Positions 51,301 to 59,950 of a stretch of 64,000 nt of DNA are shown here, piece by piece. The DNA comes from Actinokineospora terrae (GTDB taxonomy: Bacteria > Actinomycetota > Actinomycetes > Mycobacteriales > Pseudonocardiaceae): positions 1-64,000 of the forward strand of contig NZ_FOGI01000012.1 in the NCBI RefSeq assembly GCF_900111175.1, written 5' to 3'. Under the pieces are notes generated by a model, which had not been told where the DNA came from, made no database searches, and was given only the letters and a program-made list of their open reading frames with translations. Every line of letters starts with the position of its first letter. The first letter of the stretch is position 1. Made by a program: the position numbers and the translations under genes.

Positions 51301-51880
51301 CCAGCACGGCGCCGGAGTTGGCGTCGACCCAGACGTTGAGGTGGCTCGGGCCACCGTCCTTGGTCGTGCCGACGAGAACGTGCTCCCAGGCCAGCCTCGG
51401 CGCGTCGTTGGTGACCTTGACGACCAGGCGGGAGGACTCGACCTTGGTGGTCTTGCCCTGCAGGCCCCGGGAGGTCTGCTCGGCGGCCGACTTGCCGACC
51501 ACGGCGGTGGTGGACGGGACGGCCACCTTCGACTTCGTGGCGGCCGCGATGGCCTGGACGCGGCCCTGGCCGTCGGCCAGGACGGTGGCGTCGCCGCCGA
51601 CGACCGCGAGGCCGCGGTAGCTGCGCTGGTAGGAGACCGAGTAGAGGTCGTTGACGTACGGGGTGACCAGGTCACGCGAGTACGCCTCGTCCGGACCCTT
51701 GGCGAGGGCGTCCAGGCCGCTCACGGCCGCGCGGTCGGCGGCGGAGACGGCCAGCGCCTGGTGGTCCTGGGCTTGGGCCTGCTGCTCCTGGCTGGCGAAC
51801 ACCGGGCTGACGGTCAACGCGACCGCCGTCCCGGCGAAGACAGCCAGGGCGACCCCGGCCGTCATCGTTCTGCGCTTCAT
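48380..51880 (-). CDS. Secreted double metalloprotease: M4 endopeptidase fused to M28 aminopeptidase
   Basis: A 1166-residue exported protein. A signal peptide (1-30) is followed by a propeptide (FTP/PepSY-like, about 40-195). The thermolysin-type M4 domain covers about 200-525, with zinc motif HEYGH at 330-334, Glu352 region GEGTGDIFG and HAAAGPLNHWFYLL. Ig-like domain 1 (about 530-625) precedes an M28 di-zinc aminopeptidase domain (about 635-900; SHLDSVSAGPGINDNGSG, WWTDEEQG). Ig-like domain 2 is near-identical in parts to domain 1. A C-terminal beta-sandwich starts NGGFESGTTPW. ATG 51880 follows AAGGAG. The usual M4 or M28 secreted enzyme is separate; here endo- and exo-peptidase share one chain. 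Confidence 0.9.
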   Translation of the reverse strand: MKRRTMTAGVALAVFAGTAVALTVSPVFASQEQQAQAQDHQALAVSAADRAAVSGLDALAKGPDEAYSRDLVTPYVNDLYSVSYQRSYRGLAVVGGDATVLADGQGRVQAIAAATKSKVAVPSTTAVVGKSAAEQTSRGLQGKTTKVESSRLVVKVTNDAPRLAWEHVLVGTTKDGGPSHLNVWVDANSGAVLDKVEDAAHGTVNGEWNGNVNIDTTNSGGTYRLVDPNRPGLQCADYSGGTVFSKSSDSWGTGSETSKETGCGELMYAAQQEWNMLRDWLGRTSHNGSGRSWPAKVGLNEQNAYWDGSQITIGKNSAGKWIASMDVVGHEYGHGLDQNTPGGTSSEAGLGEGTGDIFGALTEAYANNAKDVPDYLVGETINLVGNGPIRNMYNPSLVSNNPNCYSASIPNTEVHAAAGPLNHWFYLLAEGNNPGGGKPTSPICSGGPSSITGIGIKDAGRVFYGGMLLKTSGMTYKKYRVATLSAAKSLDSTCNLFNKTKAAWDAITLPAQSGEPTCTGTPGNEFSVSLNPSSGSVVKGNSATFSVATQTTSGSAQNVTLSASGQPSGVTVSFSPTSVQTGSSSTATVAVGSSVANGTYTITVTAAGATSHTATYSLTVTGGGNPDPTAPNIDVAAVQGHLTQLNTIATNAGGNRRAGSSGYTQSVAYVKGKLQQAGFTVAEQSCTSCTYVSNNLIADWPGGDTAQTIMFGSHLDSVSAGPGINDNGSGSATLLENALQLAAKNPTMLKHVRFAWWTDEEQGLNGSKFYVNQLSSTARSQIKAYYNFDMVASRNGGYFINNITTTAAAPLKAYWDSLNLSPQENVEGAGRSDDYSFQNAGIPSSGYATGASARKTSAEATKWGGTANAAYDSCYHSSCDTTSNINATALDRSADGVAYTIWKQAVGTTTPTNDFSVSLNPTSGTVQQGGSATTTVSTQTTSGSAQNVTLSATGAPSGVTVSFSPSSVQTGSSSTATINVGSSTAAGNYQITISGVGSATRSATYNLTVGNTNPGNCSGSNVIANGGFESGTTPWTTTSGVVDNSAQEAPHGGSYKAWLNGWGSTRTDSAAQTVTIPAGCTNSTLTYWLRINTNETENVQYDTLTVTVGGTTVASYSNLDAGTSYEQRTINVGQFAGQSVTVKFNGVEDASLQTSFLIDDVALQTS

Positions 51881-52144
51881 CGAATACTCCTTGTGGGCAG
51901 GGTTGCGCTCGGTGCGCCCTGCTCCGGCCTCGTGGGCTGTGCACCGCCGGGTGGAACGCGGACGTCACCGAGCGCAGCGAAGCATTCAGATATCGCCATG
52001 TGACAGTCAATGGAATCCAACGTGGGAACGCCTGATTGTCAAACACCGGCAAATTCGCCCACCAGGCGCTACTCCGGCGATTTCCCCATAAGACCTGGTG
52101 AATGCCGCAACCGCTTTGTCCGATTCGCCAGAACGGGGTTTTCG
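51881..52144 (-). promoter_or_regulatory. Upstream region of the double protease gene
   Basis: 264 non-coding bases. An imperfect inverted repeat TGACAGTC ... GATTGTCA (from about 52000 to 52040) is the only structure seen; it may be a control site. Confidence 0.35.
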
Positions 52145-53530
52145 CTATGGCCGGATCGTATGCCCGCCCGCTCCGGGGACCCGGTCGGCGAACTCGCGGA
52201 CCGCGGCGACCGCGCCCCAGCGCCTGCCGAGCCTGGCGCGCAGCCCGGCCAGTTCCGCGGTGATGGTCGTGCGGCCCGCCGCCTCGGCCTCCACCCGGAC
52301 CTGTTCGGCGATCGCCACCGCGGCGTCCGGCTCCCCGGCGCAGGCGTGCGCGTCGGCCAGCCGGACCGACAGCAGCAGCGCCGCCGGTCGCATCCGCTCG
52401 GGGACCAGGGCGACGGACTGGCCGGTCACCAGCACGGCCTGCCTGGCCAGGGCCCGGTTCTCGGTCACCACCGCCAGGTCGCGCAGCGCCGCCCCCGCGG
52501 CGGCGTCCAGGCGCAGCCTGCCCTGGTCACCGCCCAGCCAGGGCGCCTCGAGGTGGTCGCGTTCGTCGAACAGGCCGAAGGCGGTCTCGGCGGCGGCCAC
52601 CGCGCGCAGCGCCTCGGCGTCGTCCCCGGCGGCGGCGTGGCCCCTGGCCAGGGACATGTTGGCCAGGACGGTGGTCCACGGGCGGTCGGGGTCGGCGGCG
52701 GCCATCGCGCGCCCGCAGGCCAGCGCGGTGTCGGCGTCGCCGTCGAGCCTGGCCAGGGTGCTGACCTCGGCCAACAGCCGGACCCGGACGCCGACGTCGC
52801 CGACCAGGTCGGCCCGGGCGAGGCCGTGGCCGAACCAGGCCATGCTGAGCGTGGTCTGCCCCCGGTGCATCCGCAGCCTGCCCGCGATGGCGGCGAGGTT
52901 CGCGGCCAGCCGCTGGTGGGCGGGGTGCGGGTCGTCCCCGGTGTCGCCGAGGCGGGCCAGTGCGTGCAGGAGCCACTCGACCGCGGGCAGGACGGTCGCG
53001 GAGCCGCTCTCCAGGCTCTGCCGGGAGTACTCCACGAGCAGCGCGGTGAGCACGTGCGTGAGGTCGGGCTCGAGTCCCCTCGGCGGGGTCTTACCGGGTC
53101 CGACCAGGGATAACACGTCGCGGGCCGTGTCGAGGTCGGGCACGGCGCAGCCGACGTGGCCGTGCAGCGGGCAGCCGATCCCGTCCTCGGGCAGGGTCGC
53201 GGGCCAGAACCGCACCGCGACCGGCACCTGCTCCGCCCCCGCGCCCGGGATCAGGGACAACAGGGTGCGCTGGGGCGGGTCGGGCTCCCGCGCGGGCTCC
53301 CGGCACAGCGCGATCAGCTCGCCGTCGGCGCCCAGGATCTGGTCGAGGCAGTCGACCAGGCCCGCCGGGGGCACCCGGACGCCGCTCTCCAGCTTGGAGA
53401 TGAGGCTGTGGTGGTAGCCGACCCGCAGGCCGAGCTGGGCCTGGGTGAGCCCGGCCCGCCTGCGCCACTCGCGCATCCGGCGGCCGAACTCCGGCCAGTG
53501 CGCGGACTGCCCGCTCGCGTGGCCAGCCAT
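52145..53530 (-). CDS. XRE-family regulator with TPR-like C-terminal region
   Basis: A 461-residue protein. The N-terminal helix-turn-helix covers about 12-70 (EFGRRMREWRRRAGLTQAQLG, HSLISKLESGVRVPP). A long alpha-helical region rich in Ala follows, with repeated paired helices (VRLLAEVSTLARLDGDADTAL, ALLLSVRLADAHACAGEPDAA), TPR-like. In actinomycetes such proteins often control development or antibiotic genes. ATG 53530 has GGGAGG 6 bases upstream. It points at the protease promoter region and may regulate it. Confidence 0.82.
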   Translation of the reverse strand: MAGHASGQSAHWPEFGRRMREWRRRAGLTQAQLGLRVGYHHSLISKLESGVRVPPAGLVDCLDQILGADGELIALCREPAREPDPPQRTLLSLIPGAGAEQVPVAVRFWPATLPEDGIGCPLHGHVGCAVPDLDTARDVLSLVGPGKTPPRGLEPDLTHVLTALLVEYSRQSLESGSATVLPAVEWLLHALARLGDTGDDPHPAHQRLAANLAAIAGRLRMHRGQTTLSMAWFGHGLARADLVGDVGVRVRLLAEVSTLARLDGDADTALACGRAMAAADPDRPWTTVLANMSLARGHAAAGDDAEALRAVAAAETAFGLFDERDHLEAPWLGGDQGRLRLDAAAGAALRDLAVVTENRALARQAVLVTGQSVALVPERMRPAALLLSVRLADAHACAGEPDAAVAIAEQVRVEAEAAGRTTITAELAGLRARLGRRWGAVAAVREFADRVPGAGGHTIRP

Positions 53531-53773
53531 GCCGCCTCCCGCTCGCCCGCCCCGCCCAGGGCCGTGGAAATCCGGGGAGCGTAGCACCGGCATAAAGAAC
53601 GCGGTGTGTTCTGCGGCACACTCCGAACATGGGAATTAAACACACCGGATGGGGCTCGCGACCGGCGTGTCTTTTCGGCAGTCGGGTCGTCGGCATTCGA
53701 CCGCCCGGCTACCCTTTCTTTCGGGCCAACCGGACAATAGCGACCAATGAGAATCAGGGCAATTGTTCCGCAT

Positions 53774-53796
53774 GGGTCAATTGTCGGTATTGACCC
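53774..53796 (-). terminator. Hairpin after the response regulator gene
   Basis: GGGTCAAT-N7-ATTGACCC, an 8-bp perfect stem starting 28 bases after the response regulator stop. It could also be an operator for the XRE gene region. Confidence 0.45.
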
Positions 53797-53823
53797 TGGG
53801 TCACGACAGGCGGGACAAGGCGC

Positions 53824-54513
53824 TCAGGCCTTCGGCACGTCGTAGCGGTAGCCCATGCCGCGGGCGGCCTTGATGGGCGAGTCGTCCGCCGACCAGCCCA
53901 GCTTGCGGCGCAGCCGCAGCACCGCGAACTTGACCCGGTCGGCGCCGATGCCGGTCGGGTCGTTCCACACCAGGTTGAGCAGCTGGCGCGGGGACAGCAC
54001 CGCGCCCTTGTGCTGCACGAACGTGGAGAGCAACCGGTACTCGGTGGCGTTGACCTCGGCCTCCACCCCGTTGACGAACACCCGGCGGGACCGGTGGTCC
54101 ATCCGGACCACGCCGTCGTCGTAGACCTCGGTCTGGCTGCTGCCGCCTGCCTGCTCGGTGCGCCGCAGGATGGCCTCGATCCTGGCCAGCAGCTCGCTGG
54201 TGGAGAACGGCTTGGTCAGGTAGTCGTCAGCGCCGCCGCGCAGGCCGCGGACCTTGTCGGCCTCCATGCCGTGCGCGGTCAGCAGCAGCACCGGCACCTC
54301 ACTGACGTCGCGGATGCGCTCGAGCACCATCCAGCCGTCGATCACCGGCAGCCCGATGTCGAGCAGCACCAGCGTCGGGTGCGACTCGTGCAGCACCCGC
54401 AGGCCCTGGCGCCCGTCCGGGGCGACCACCACCTCGTGCCCGGCGCGCTCCAGGATCACCCGCAACGCCAGCGCGATGTCCGGTTCGTCCTCCACCACCA
54501 GCACCGTGCTCAT
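53824..54513 (-). CDS. OmpR-family response regulator
   Basis: A 229-residue regulator. The receiver domain has Asp9/Asp11 in VVEDEPD, phospho-acceptor Asp52 (LLDIGLP), Thr79 and Lys101 (YLTKPFS). A C-terminal winged helix (NATEYRLLSTFVQHKG, RVKFAVLRLRRKLG) completes it. Its ATG overlaps the kinase stop by 4 bases, so the pair forms a coupled two-component operon, kinase first. Confidence 0.92.
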   Translation of the reverse strand: MSTVLVVEDEPDIALALRVILERAGHEVVVAPDGRQGLRVLHESHPTLVLLDIGLPVIDGWMVLERIRDVSEVPVLLLTAHGMEADKVRGLRGGADDYLTKPFSTSELLARIEAILRRTEQAGGSSQTEVYDDGVVRMDHRSRRVFVNGVEAEVNATEYRLLSTFVQHKGAVLSPRQLLNLVWNDPTGIGADRVKFAVLRLRRKLGWSADDSPIKAARGMGYRYDVPKA

Positions 54514-56279
54514 CGCCGCCCCATCCCGCCCGTGCCGATCCCCTCACCGATACCGTTCCCGCCGTCCGCCTGTCTGCCCGTGTCGACCTCCGCATCGTCC
54601 GCGCCCGGCCCGGCGGGCAGCGTGACCCGCACCGTCGTGCCGACGCCCTCCGTGCTCTCGATGGTCATCGCGCCCTGGTGCACCGCCACGATCTGCTTGC
54701 AGATCGACAGGCCCAGCCCGCTGCCGGGGATGCCCGCCGCGCCCGCGTTGGACGCCCTGGTGAACGCCTCGAACAGGCCGGGCAGGTCGGCGGCGGGCAC
54801 GCCGATGCCCGTGTCGGAGATCGCGATGGTCCAGCTGGCCTGGTCGGCCTTGGCCGAGACCCGCACCGCGCCGCCGGTCGTGGTGAACTTCAGCGCGTTG
54901 GTCAGCACGTTGTCGAGCACCTGGGTCAGCCGCGCCGGGTCGCCGTGGATGCGCGGGCCGGTGCCGACCGAGGCGGTGACCGAGATGCCCGCGCGGGCGC
55001 CGATCGGCACGTGGTTCTCGGTGGCCTTGGCGACCAGGTCGGCCACGTCGATGTCGGTGAACGACATGGACAGCTGGTTGGTCTCCAGCCGGGAGAGCAG
55101 CAGCAGGTCGTCGACCAGGCGCAGCAGCCGGTTGGCGTTGCGGCTGATGACCGCCAGGTGCGCGGCCTGCTGGGCGGAGAGCGGGTCGGGGCAGTCCTCC
55201 AGCATCTCGGCGAAGGCCAGCACCGCGGTCAGCGGCGTGCGCAGCTCGTGGGAGACGGTGGCCACGAACCGGCTCTTGAGGTTCGCCGCCTCCTCCAGCG
55301 CCCGGTTGGTCTCCTCCAGCTCCGAGCGGGCCACCGACTCGCGGGTGATGTCGCGGAAGTACCAGAGGGTGCCCATCGAGGAGCTGGCCCGCAGCGGCAC
55401 CAGGTCGCAGGTCGCCACCCGGCCGCCTGCCAGCGCCAGCCGCACCGCGCGGTGCACGGTCCCGGAGCGGACCATCCGGTCGAGGGTCTCCCAGGCCAGC
55501 ACCGGGTCGGCGCACTCGCTGGCGATGAGGTCGAGCAGTTCGGCGACGGTGGCGCCGGTGACCGCGCGGCCGGGCCGGAAGATCCGGTCGAACGCGGTGT
55601 TGTCCAGCAGCACCCGGTAGCCGTCGTCGACCACCACCCCACCGGCCAGGTGCAGCACCAGCTCGCGCAGCCTGGCCCGCTCCACCGCGAGCGCCCGGTC
55701 GGCCGCCCGCTTCTCGGTGACGTTGTGCCCGTGCGCGACGACGGCGTTGATGCCGGTGGTCTCCAGCAGGTTGACCATGCTGATCGCGAGCACCAGCCAG
55801 CGGCCGTCGGCGTGCCGGACCCTGGCGTCCACCTGGACCTGCGAGCCGGGGGCGGCGGCCAGGGAGGCGAAGGCGCGCTGCAGCGCGGGGCGGTCGTGCG
55901 GGTGCACCAGGTCGCCGATGCTGCGCGGGGGGACGGCCGAGACCGGGTAGCCCAGGACGTCGTGCAGGGCGTCCGGCGCGATGGCGATGGTGCCGTCCTG
56001 GTTGACGGTGACCACCAGGGCCCGGTCGGCGACCGGTTGCAGGCCCGAGCGCGGCAGCGGGACCGCGCCGTCCTCGACCGAGCTGTCGTTGAGGGCGCGC
56101 ACCAGGCCGATGACCGAGCGCAGCACGGTGGTGTCGTCCGGGTCGAGTCCACCCAGGACCGCCTCGTGCAGCAGGTCGGCCACCCGCGCCGGGTCGTCGC
56201 CGCCGAGCAGGCGGGTGGCCTCGTCGAGCAGCCCCGCGAGCGCGGGTCGAGCTCGGTGGCCTGCCTGGTCCGACGACAT
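54510..56279 (-). CDS. PAS-domain sensor histidine kinase
   Basis: A 589-residue kinase without obvious membrane segments, probably cytosolic. Two PAS-like regions (about 85-195 and 205-320; IGDLVHPHDRPALQRAF) precede HisKA with the H-box TVSHELRTPLTAV (His near residue 344). The ATPase domain has N-box NVLTNALKF, G1 ISDTGIGVP and G2 GSGLGLSICKQIV. A glycine-rich tail follows. It phosphorylates the response regulator translated after it. A related protein lies divergently at 56479. Confidence 0.9.
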   Translation of the reverse strand: MSSDQAGHRARPALAGLLDEATRLLGGDDPARVADLLHEAVLGGLDPDDTTVLRSVIGLVRALNDSSVEDGAVPLPRSGLQPVADRALVVTVNQDGTIAIAPDALHDVLGYPVSAVPPRSIGDLVHPHDRPALQRAFASLAAAPGSQVQVDARVRHADGRWLVLAISMVNLLETTGINAVVAHGHNVTEKRAADRALAVERARLRELVLHLAGGVVVDDGYRVLLDNTAFDRIFRPGRAVTGATVAELLDLIASECADPVLAWETLDRMVRSGTVHRAVRLALAGGRVATCDLVPLRASSSMGTLWYFRDITRESVARSELEETNRALEEAANLKSRFVATVSHELRTPLTAVLAFAEMLEDCPDPLSAQQAAHLAVISRNANRLLRLVDDLLLLSRLETNQLSMSFTDIDVADLVAKATENHVPIGARAGISVTASVGTGPRIHGDPARLTQVLDNVLTNALKFTTTGGAVRVSAKADQASWTIAISDTGIGVPAADLPGLFEAFTRASNAGAAGIPGSGLGLSICKQIVAVHQGAMTIESTEGVGTTVRVTLPAGPGADDAEVDTGRQADGGNGIGEGIGTGGMGRR

Positions 56280-56478
56280 AGGTTCACTCCAGTGGCGGTA
56301 CGGGGCGTCCCCGGGGCAACACTACGAGCGCGACCGGTTCGGGCGGCGGTTTCGAGTCCACGATGGACGTTTTTCACCGGATCGGGTGGACACCGGTAGC
56401 GAATCCGGTGCGGAACGGTTGTCACCACCGCGGTCTTGGGGTGCGGGTTCGCCACACTGATCACGACAAGGAGGGCAC
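56280..56478. promoter_or_regulatory. Divergent promoter region of the two kinase genes
   Basis: 199 non-coding bases between divergent genes, so promoters for both should lie here. No clear -10/-35 could be named. Confidence 0.4.
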
Positions 56479-58242
56479 ATGGCGGACACCTCCGCGGGGA
56501 GCTCCCCGTGGGACTGCGCTGCGGTGGTGCGCGCGGTCACCTGGGCCGACCGGTCCGGCCGGGCCGTCCACGCGGCACTGGGTGTGCTGCGTGCGCTGCC
56601 TGGCGTGGTCGACGCCCACATCGGCACCCCCGTGCCCGACGCGACGATCACCGTGCAGCTCACCTCCGGCGGGGCGGTGTCGGTGCGCTGCGGCGGTGAG
56701 CCGGACCCCAGGCTGGCGCCGCTGGTGGACACCGTCGCGGCCACCCTGGACGGGGTGCGCACCGACGGCGGGGTCATCGACTTCCGGGACGCGGTGATCG
56801 CGCAGATGCCCAGCATCGTGGCGCTGTTCACGCCGGAGGGCCTGCTGCGGTGGAGCAACATGGTGCACTGGCCCGACGGCACCCCGGTCCGCTACGGCGA
56901 GACGACGCTGTCGGCGATCACCTCGCTGGTGCACCCGGACGACCAGCCGCAGCTGGCGAACCTGATCGAGACCCTGCACGCCGACAACCGCGGCGGGCAG
57001 ATCCGGCACTCGGCGCGGGTGCGCACCCCGGTGGGCTGGCGGGTGCTCGACATCGACTTCCTGGACCGGATCGACGACCCGGCCATCGGCGGGCTGGTCG
57101 CCTTCGCGCACGACATCACCGCGCTGCAGGAGGCGCAGCGGGCCAAGGAGGTGACCGCGACCCGGCTGCGGCAGCTGGTGGACTCGCTGGAGGTCGGCGT
57201 GCTGCTGCAGGACGACGACCGGGTGGTGCTGACCATCAACACCGCGGCGGCGGCGATGCTGGACCTGCGCGGGGACGCCGCCGAGCTCAGCGGGCAGCGC
57301 GCCGAGGTGGTGCGCGGGCTGCGGGGGCTGCCGCCCGGGCACTACTCCGGGCTCGACGAGCTGGCCCGGCAGTGCATGGCCGAGGGGCTGGTGGTGCGGC
57401 GGGCGGTGGTGCCGTTCGGGCCGGACCGGGTGCTGGAGGTGGACTTCCTGCCGATCAAGGACGACCGGGAGCGGCTGGGGAACCTGTGGGTGCTGCGCGA
57501 CGTCACCGAGCAGGTCGAGTCGCAGCGCTCGTTGCAGCGGCGCAACGCCGAGCTGTCGCGGCTGGCGTCGCTGAAGACCGAGTTCATCGCGACGGTGTCG
57601 CACGAGCTGCGCACGCCGCTGACGACGCTGACGTCGTTGACCCCGCTGCTGACCGACGGCCAGGGCGACCGGACGCTGGCGCTCGCGGTGGACCGCAACG
57701 TGCACCGGATGGCGACGCTGGTGGAGAAGCTGCTGTTCCTGGCCGGGCTGGAGTCGCACTCGCGGCACCTGGACCTGGCGCCCACGCCGGTGGGTCCGCT
57801 GGTGGCCGAGCAGATCGCCACGCTGTCGCGGCCCGCGGCGGACCGGTCGGTGACGGTGGTCAGCGGGCTCGGCGCCGACGCCACGGTGCTCACCGGCGAC
57901 CGGGACCTGCTGGCCCGCATGGTGCACCACGTGGTGGCCGCCGCGATCGGCAGCTCACCGCCCTCGGCGTCGGTGCACGTGCGCTCCTCGGTCGGCGGTG
58001 ACGACTGGGTGCTGGAGGTCATCGACGAGAACCCGCTGCCCGGCGACTCGGGGCGGCTGTTCACCACGATGACCCTCGGCGAGAACGACGGCGACCTGAT
58101 CGTCGGCTCCGGCCTCGGCCTGGTGCTGGCCCGCGCCATCGCCGAGCGCCACGGCGGCGCCATGGTGCTCACCCCGTCGCACGGCGGCAACGGCGGGACG
58201 GTGATCCGCCTGGAGCTGCCGCTGGCCGGTCCGGCTTCATAA
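56479..58242 (+). CDS. PAS histidine-kinase-like protein with degenerate ATP site
   Basis: A 587-residue protein similar in layout to the divergent kinase. An N-terminal unrecognised segment (about 1-100) precedes a PAS region (about 105-220, SLVHPDDQPQLANL), a second PAS-like region and the H-box TVSHELRTPLTTLT (His near 375). In the ATPase domain the N-box reads MVHHVVAAAIGS with no Asn, and G1 reads VIDENPLPGDSG instead of DxGxG. Only G2, GSGLGLVLARAIA, is preserved. It may be a pseudokinase modulating the neighbouring system. No response regulator follows it; a PP2C-like phosphatase gene does. Confidence 0.85.
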   Translation: MADTSAGSSPWDCAAVVRAVTWADRSGRAVHAALGVLRALPGVVDAHIGTPVPDATITVQLTSGGAVSVRCGGEPDPRLAPLVDTVAATLDGVRTDGGVIDFRDAVIAQMPSIVALFTPEGLLRWSNMVHWPDGTPVRYGETTLSAITSLVHPDDQPQLANLIETLHADNRGGQIRHSARVRTPVGWRVLDIDFLDRIDDPAIGGLVAFAHDITALQEAQRAKEVTATRLRQLVDSLEVGVLLQDDDRVVLTINTAAAAMLDLRGDAAELSGQRAEVVRGLRGLPPGHYSGLDELARQCMAEGLVVRRAVVPFGPDRVLEVDFLPIKDDRERLGNLWVLRDVTEQVESQRSLQRRNAELSRLASLKTEFIATVSHELRTPLTTLTSLTPLLTDGQGDRTLALAVDRNVHRMATLVEKLLFLAGLESHSRHLDLAPTPVGPLVAEQIATLSRPAADRSVTVVSGLGADATVLTGDRDLLARMVHHVVAAAIGSSPPSASVHVRSSVGGDDWVLEVIDENPLPGDSGRLFTTMTLGENDGDLIVGSGLGLVLARAIAERHGGAMVLTPSHGGNGGTVIRLELPLAGPAS

Positions 58243-58314
58243 CCGGCGGTCAGCCAACGCACAGCCGACGCACAGCTTCCGCGCCGACAGTGGGTGTCGG
58301 CGGAGGAGGACCCC

Positions 58315-58980
58315 ATGGACTGGCACCTGGCAGGATCCCAAGGCAGGCGGCACGTCAACGCGGACGCCGCGGCGTCCGGCACCCCCGGCGGCACCGCGGT
58401 GCTGGCCCTGGCCGACGGCATCGGCGACACCCCGGCCGCCGCCCTGGCCGCCCGCGTGGCCACCGCCGCCGCGGTGACCACCGGCATCAACCCCCGCGAG
58501 GGCCTGCTGGCCGCCCAACGCGCCGTCTGCGCCCTGGCCGAGGGCGACTGCGTCCTGGTCGTCGCCCACGCCACCCCCACCGGCTACCGCGTCGCCTGGG
58601 CGGGCGACACCCGCGCGTACACCTGGGACGGTTCCGTGGTCCGGCAGCTGACCACCGACCACACCATCGCCCAGTACTTCGCGGACCGCGGCGTCGCCGT
58701 GGCCCCACACCTGAACAACATCGTCACCACGAGCGTCCGGACCGCGTCGCCGGAGTCCATCGGGGAGGTGGACACCTACCAGCCCACCGCACTCCTGCTG
58801 ACCACCGACGGCGTCCACAAGGGACTGTCGGCATCCCGGATCGCGGCCCTGCTGGCCCACTCCCCCACCCCCGCCACCGCTGTGGTGAACGCCGCCAAGG
58901 GCGACGACAACGCCACCGCCATCCTGGTGGACCGATCCGAGACCCGCACCGCGACTCTGCACCGCCTGGCCGCCGCCTGA
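58315..58980 (+). CDS. PP2C-like protein phosphatase
   Basis: A 221-residue single-domain PPM/PP2C protein. Metal-binding motifs are VLALADGIGD near residue 30, AWAGDTRAYTWDG near 95, LLTTDGVHKGL near 160 and KGDDNATAILV near 200. No membrane segment or kinase is fused. It should remove phosphate from Ser/Thr. ATG 58315 has GGAGGAGG 5 bases upstream. It follows the pseudokinase-like gene by 72 bases in the same direction, so joint signalling is plausible. Confidence 0.85.
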   Translation: MDWHLAGSQGRRHVNADAAASGTPGGTAVLALADGIGDTPAAALAARVATAAAVTTGINPREGLLAAQRAVCALAEGDCVLVVAHATPTGYRVAWAGDTRAYTWDGSVVRQLTTDHTIAQYFADRGVAVAPHLNNIVTTSVRTASPESIGEVDTYQPTALLLTTDGVHKGLSASRIAALLAHSPTPATAVVNAAKGDDNATAILVDRSETRTATLHRLAAA

Positions 58981-59113
58981 GCGGCGGGCGGTCCCCCGAC
59001 CGCGTGGCACGTCCCGAGATCGGGACGCTCCCGAGCGCGCGCCCGGTGCCACGCCTACCCGTCCGCCCCGCCCGCCGAGTCGCGGACCCCGCACCGACCC
59101 GGCGCGCGGGTAC

Positions 59114-59413
59114 CTACTGGCGGTCCTGCGGCCACGGCCCCGGCGGGTCACCGGGGCGTTGGTGGAGGCCGTGGTTGACGTCGCCGACGTGGGTGGCGTG
59201 CTTGTCCCGGTCGACGTAGTCACCGCCGTGCACGACCACGGTCTGCTGGTGCTCGGGAGCGGCCTGGTGGGTCTTGTCGAGCACGGCGTCACCGGACCCG
59301 GTCGTGACCTGCTTGCCGATGTTCCCGCTGCCGTACTGCTGGATGATGTCCCCGCCGACGGAGTTGCCGAGGTTGTGGATCACGTACCGGTCCTCGCCGC
59401 TCATCCCGGTCAC
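59114..59413 (-). CDS. Small protein built of two shared glycine-rich motifs
   Basis: A 99-residue protein with no recognised family. It contains GGDIIQQYGSGNIGKQV (about 20-36), related to the end of the DUF6232 protein upstream, and VHGGDYVDRDKHATHVG (about 61-77), related to the end of the HTH protein two genes upstream. A Pro-rich tail follows. GTG 59413 overlaps the DUF6232 stop (GTGA), so translation is coupled; ATG 59404 is an alternative. Short polar strands of this kind may form a small beta-solenoid or a homotypic interaction patch. Confidence 0.65.
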   Translation of the reverse strand: MTGMSGEDRYVIHNLGNSVGGDIIQQYGSGNIGKQVTTGSGDAVLDKTHQAAPEHQQTVVVHGGDYVDRDKHATHVGDVNHGLHQRPGDPPGPWPQDRQ

Positions 59414-59907
59414 CGCCCCGCGCCGACGTTGACCTGCTTGCCGGTGTTGTCGCTCCCGTACTGCTGGATGACGTCACCCGCGACGACGTTGTGGACGTTG
59501 AGAATCCGCGGCGCGGTGTCGGGGTTGCCGATCGCCTCGGTGGTGGCCGCGATGAGCTTCATGATCTCGTCCTCCTCGTAGCTCCAGATGGCGTCCTGCT
59601 GCACGCCCGCGGTGTTGAGGACCAGGCCGTAGATCGGCCGCAGGCCCAGCGCCACCGACAGCCGCCAGATCAGCAGCGCCAGGCCCCCGAGCGCGACGAG
59701 CACCGCGGCGGGCGTGGAGGCGGTGGCGACGACGCCCGCGACGACCAGGCAGATCAGGGTCCGCACGACGAAGTCCTTCACCGCCTTGCGCTTGATCGGC
59801 TGCGGGTCGATCCAGCGCGAGCCGACGTGGGAGATGTTGCGCAGCGGGTAGGCCTCGCTGCCGATCCACAGGATCCCGTTCGCGATCCTGATCTCACCAG
59901 TTGCCAT
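59410..59907 (-). CDS. DUF6232-type membrane protein
   Basis: A 165-residue protein. The N-terminal strand-rich part (GILWIGSEAYPLRNISHVGSR) is followed by two membrane helices (about 50-90) and a cytosolic region, the DUF6232 pattern. The last 20 residues carry GDVIQQYGSDNTGKQV, the same motif as in the next gene. ATG 59907 follows GAGGAG at 5 bases. It is the middle gene of a minus-strand three-gene set. No function is known; the shared tail hints at assembly with its neighbours at the membrane. Confidence 0.72.
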   Translation of the reverse strand: MATGEIRIANGILWIGSEAYPLRNISHVGSRWIDPQPIKRKAVKDFVVRTLICLVVAGVVATASTPAAVLVALGGLALLIWRLSVALGLRPIYGLVLNTAGVQQDAIWSYEEDEIMKLIAATTEAIGNPDTAPRILNVHNVVAGDVIQQYGSDNTGKQVNVGAGR

Positions 59908-59950
59908 GAGCACTCCTCGTGGTTTCAGCGGTCCACCGGTATTCGCACGG

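Noticed and set aside
48728..52003. Plus-strand open frame of over 1000 codons opposite the protease gene
   Set aside because: Antisense shadow of a GC-rich gene; no family signature, extreme Gly/Ala/Arg/Val content.
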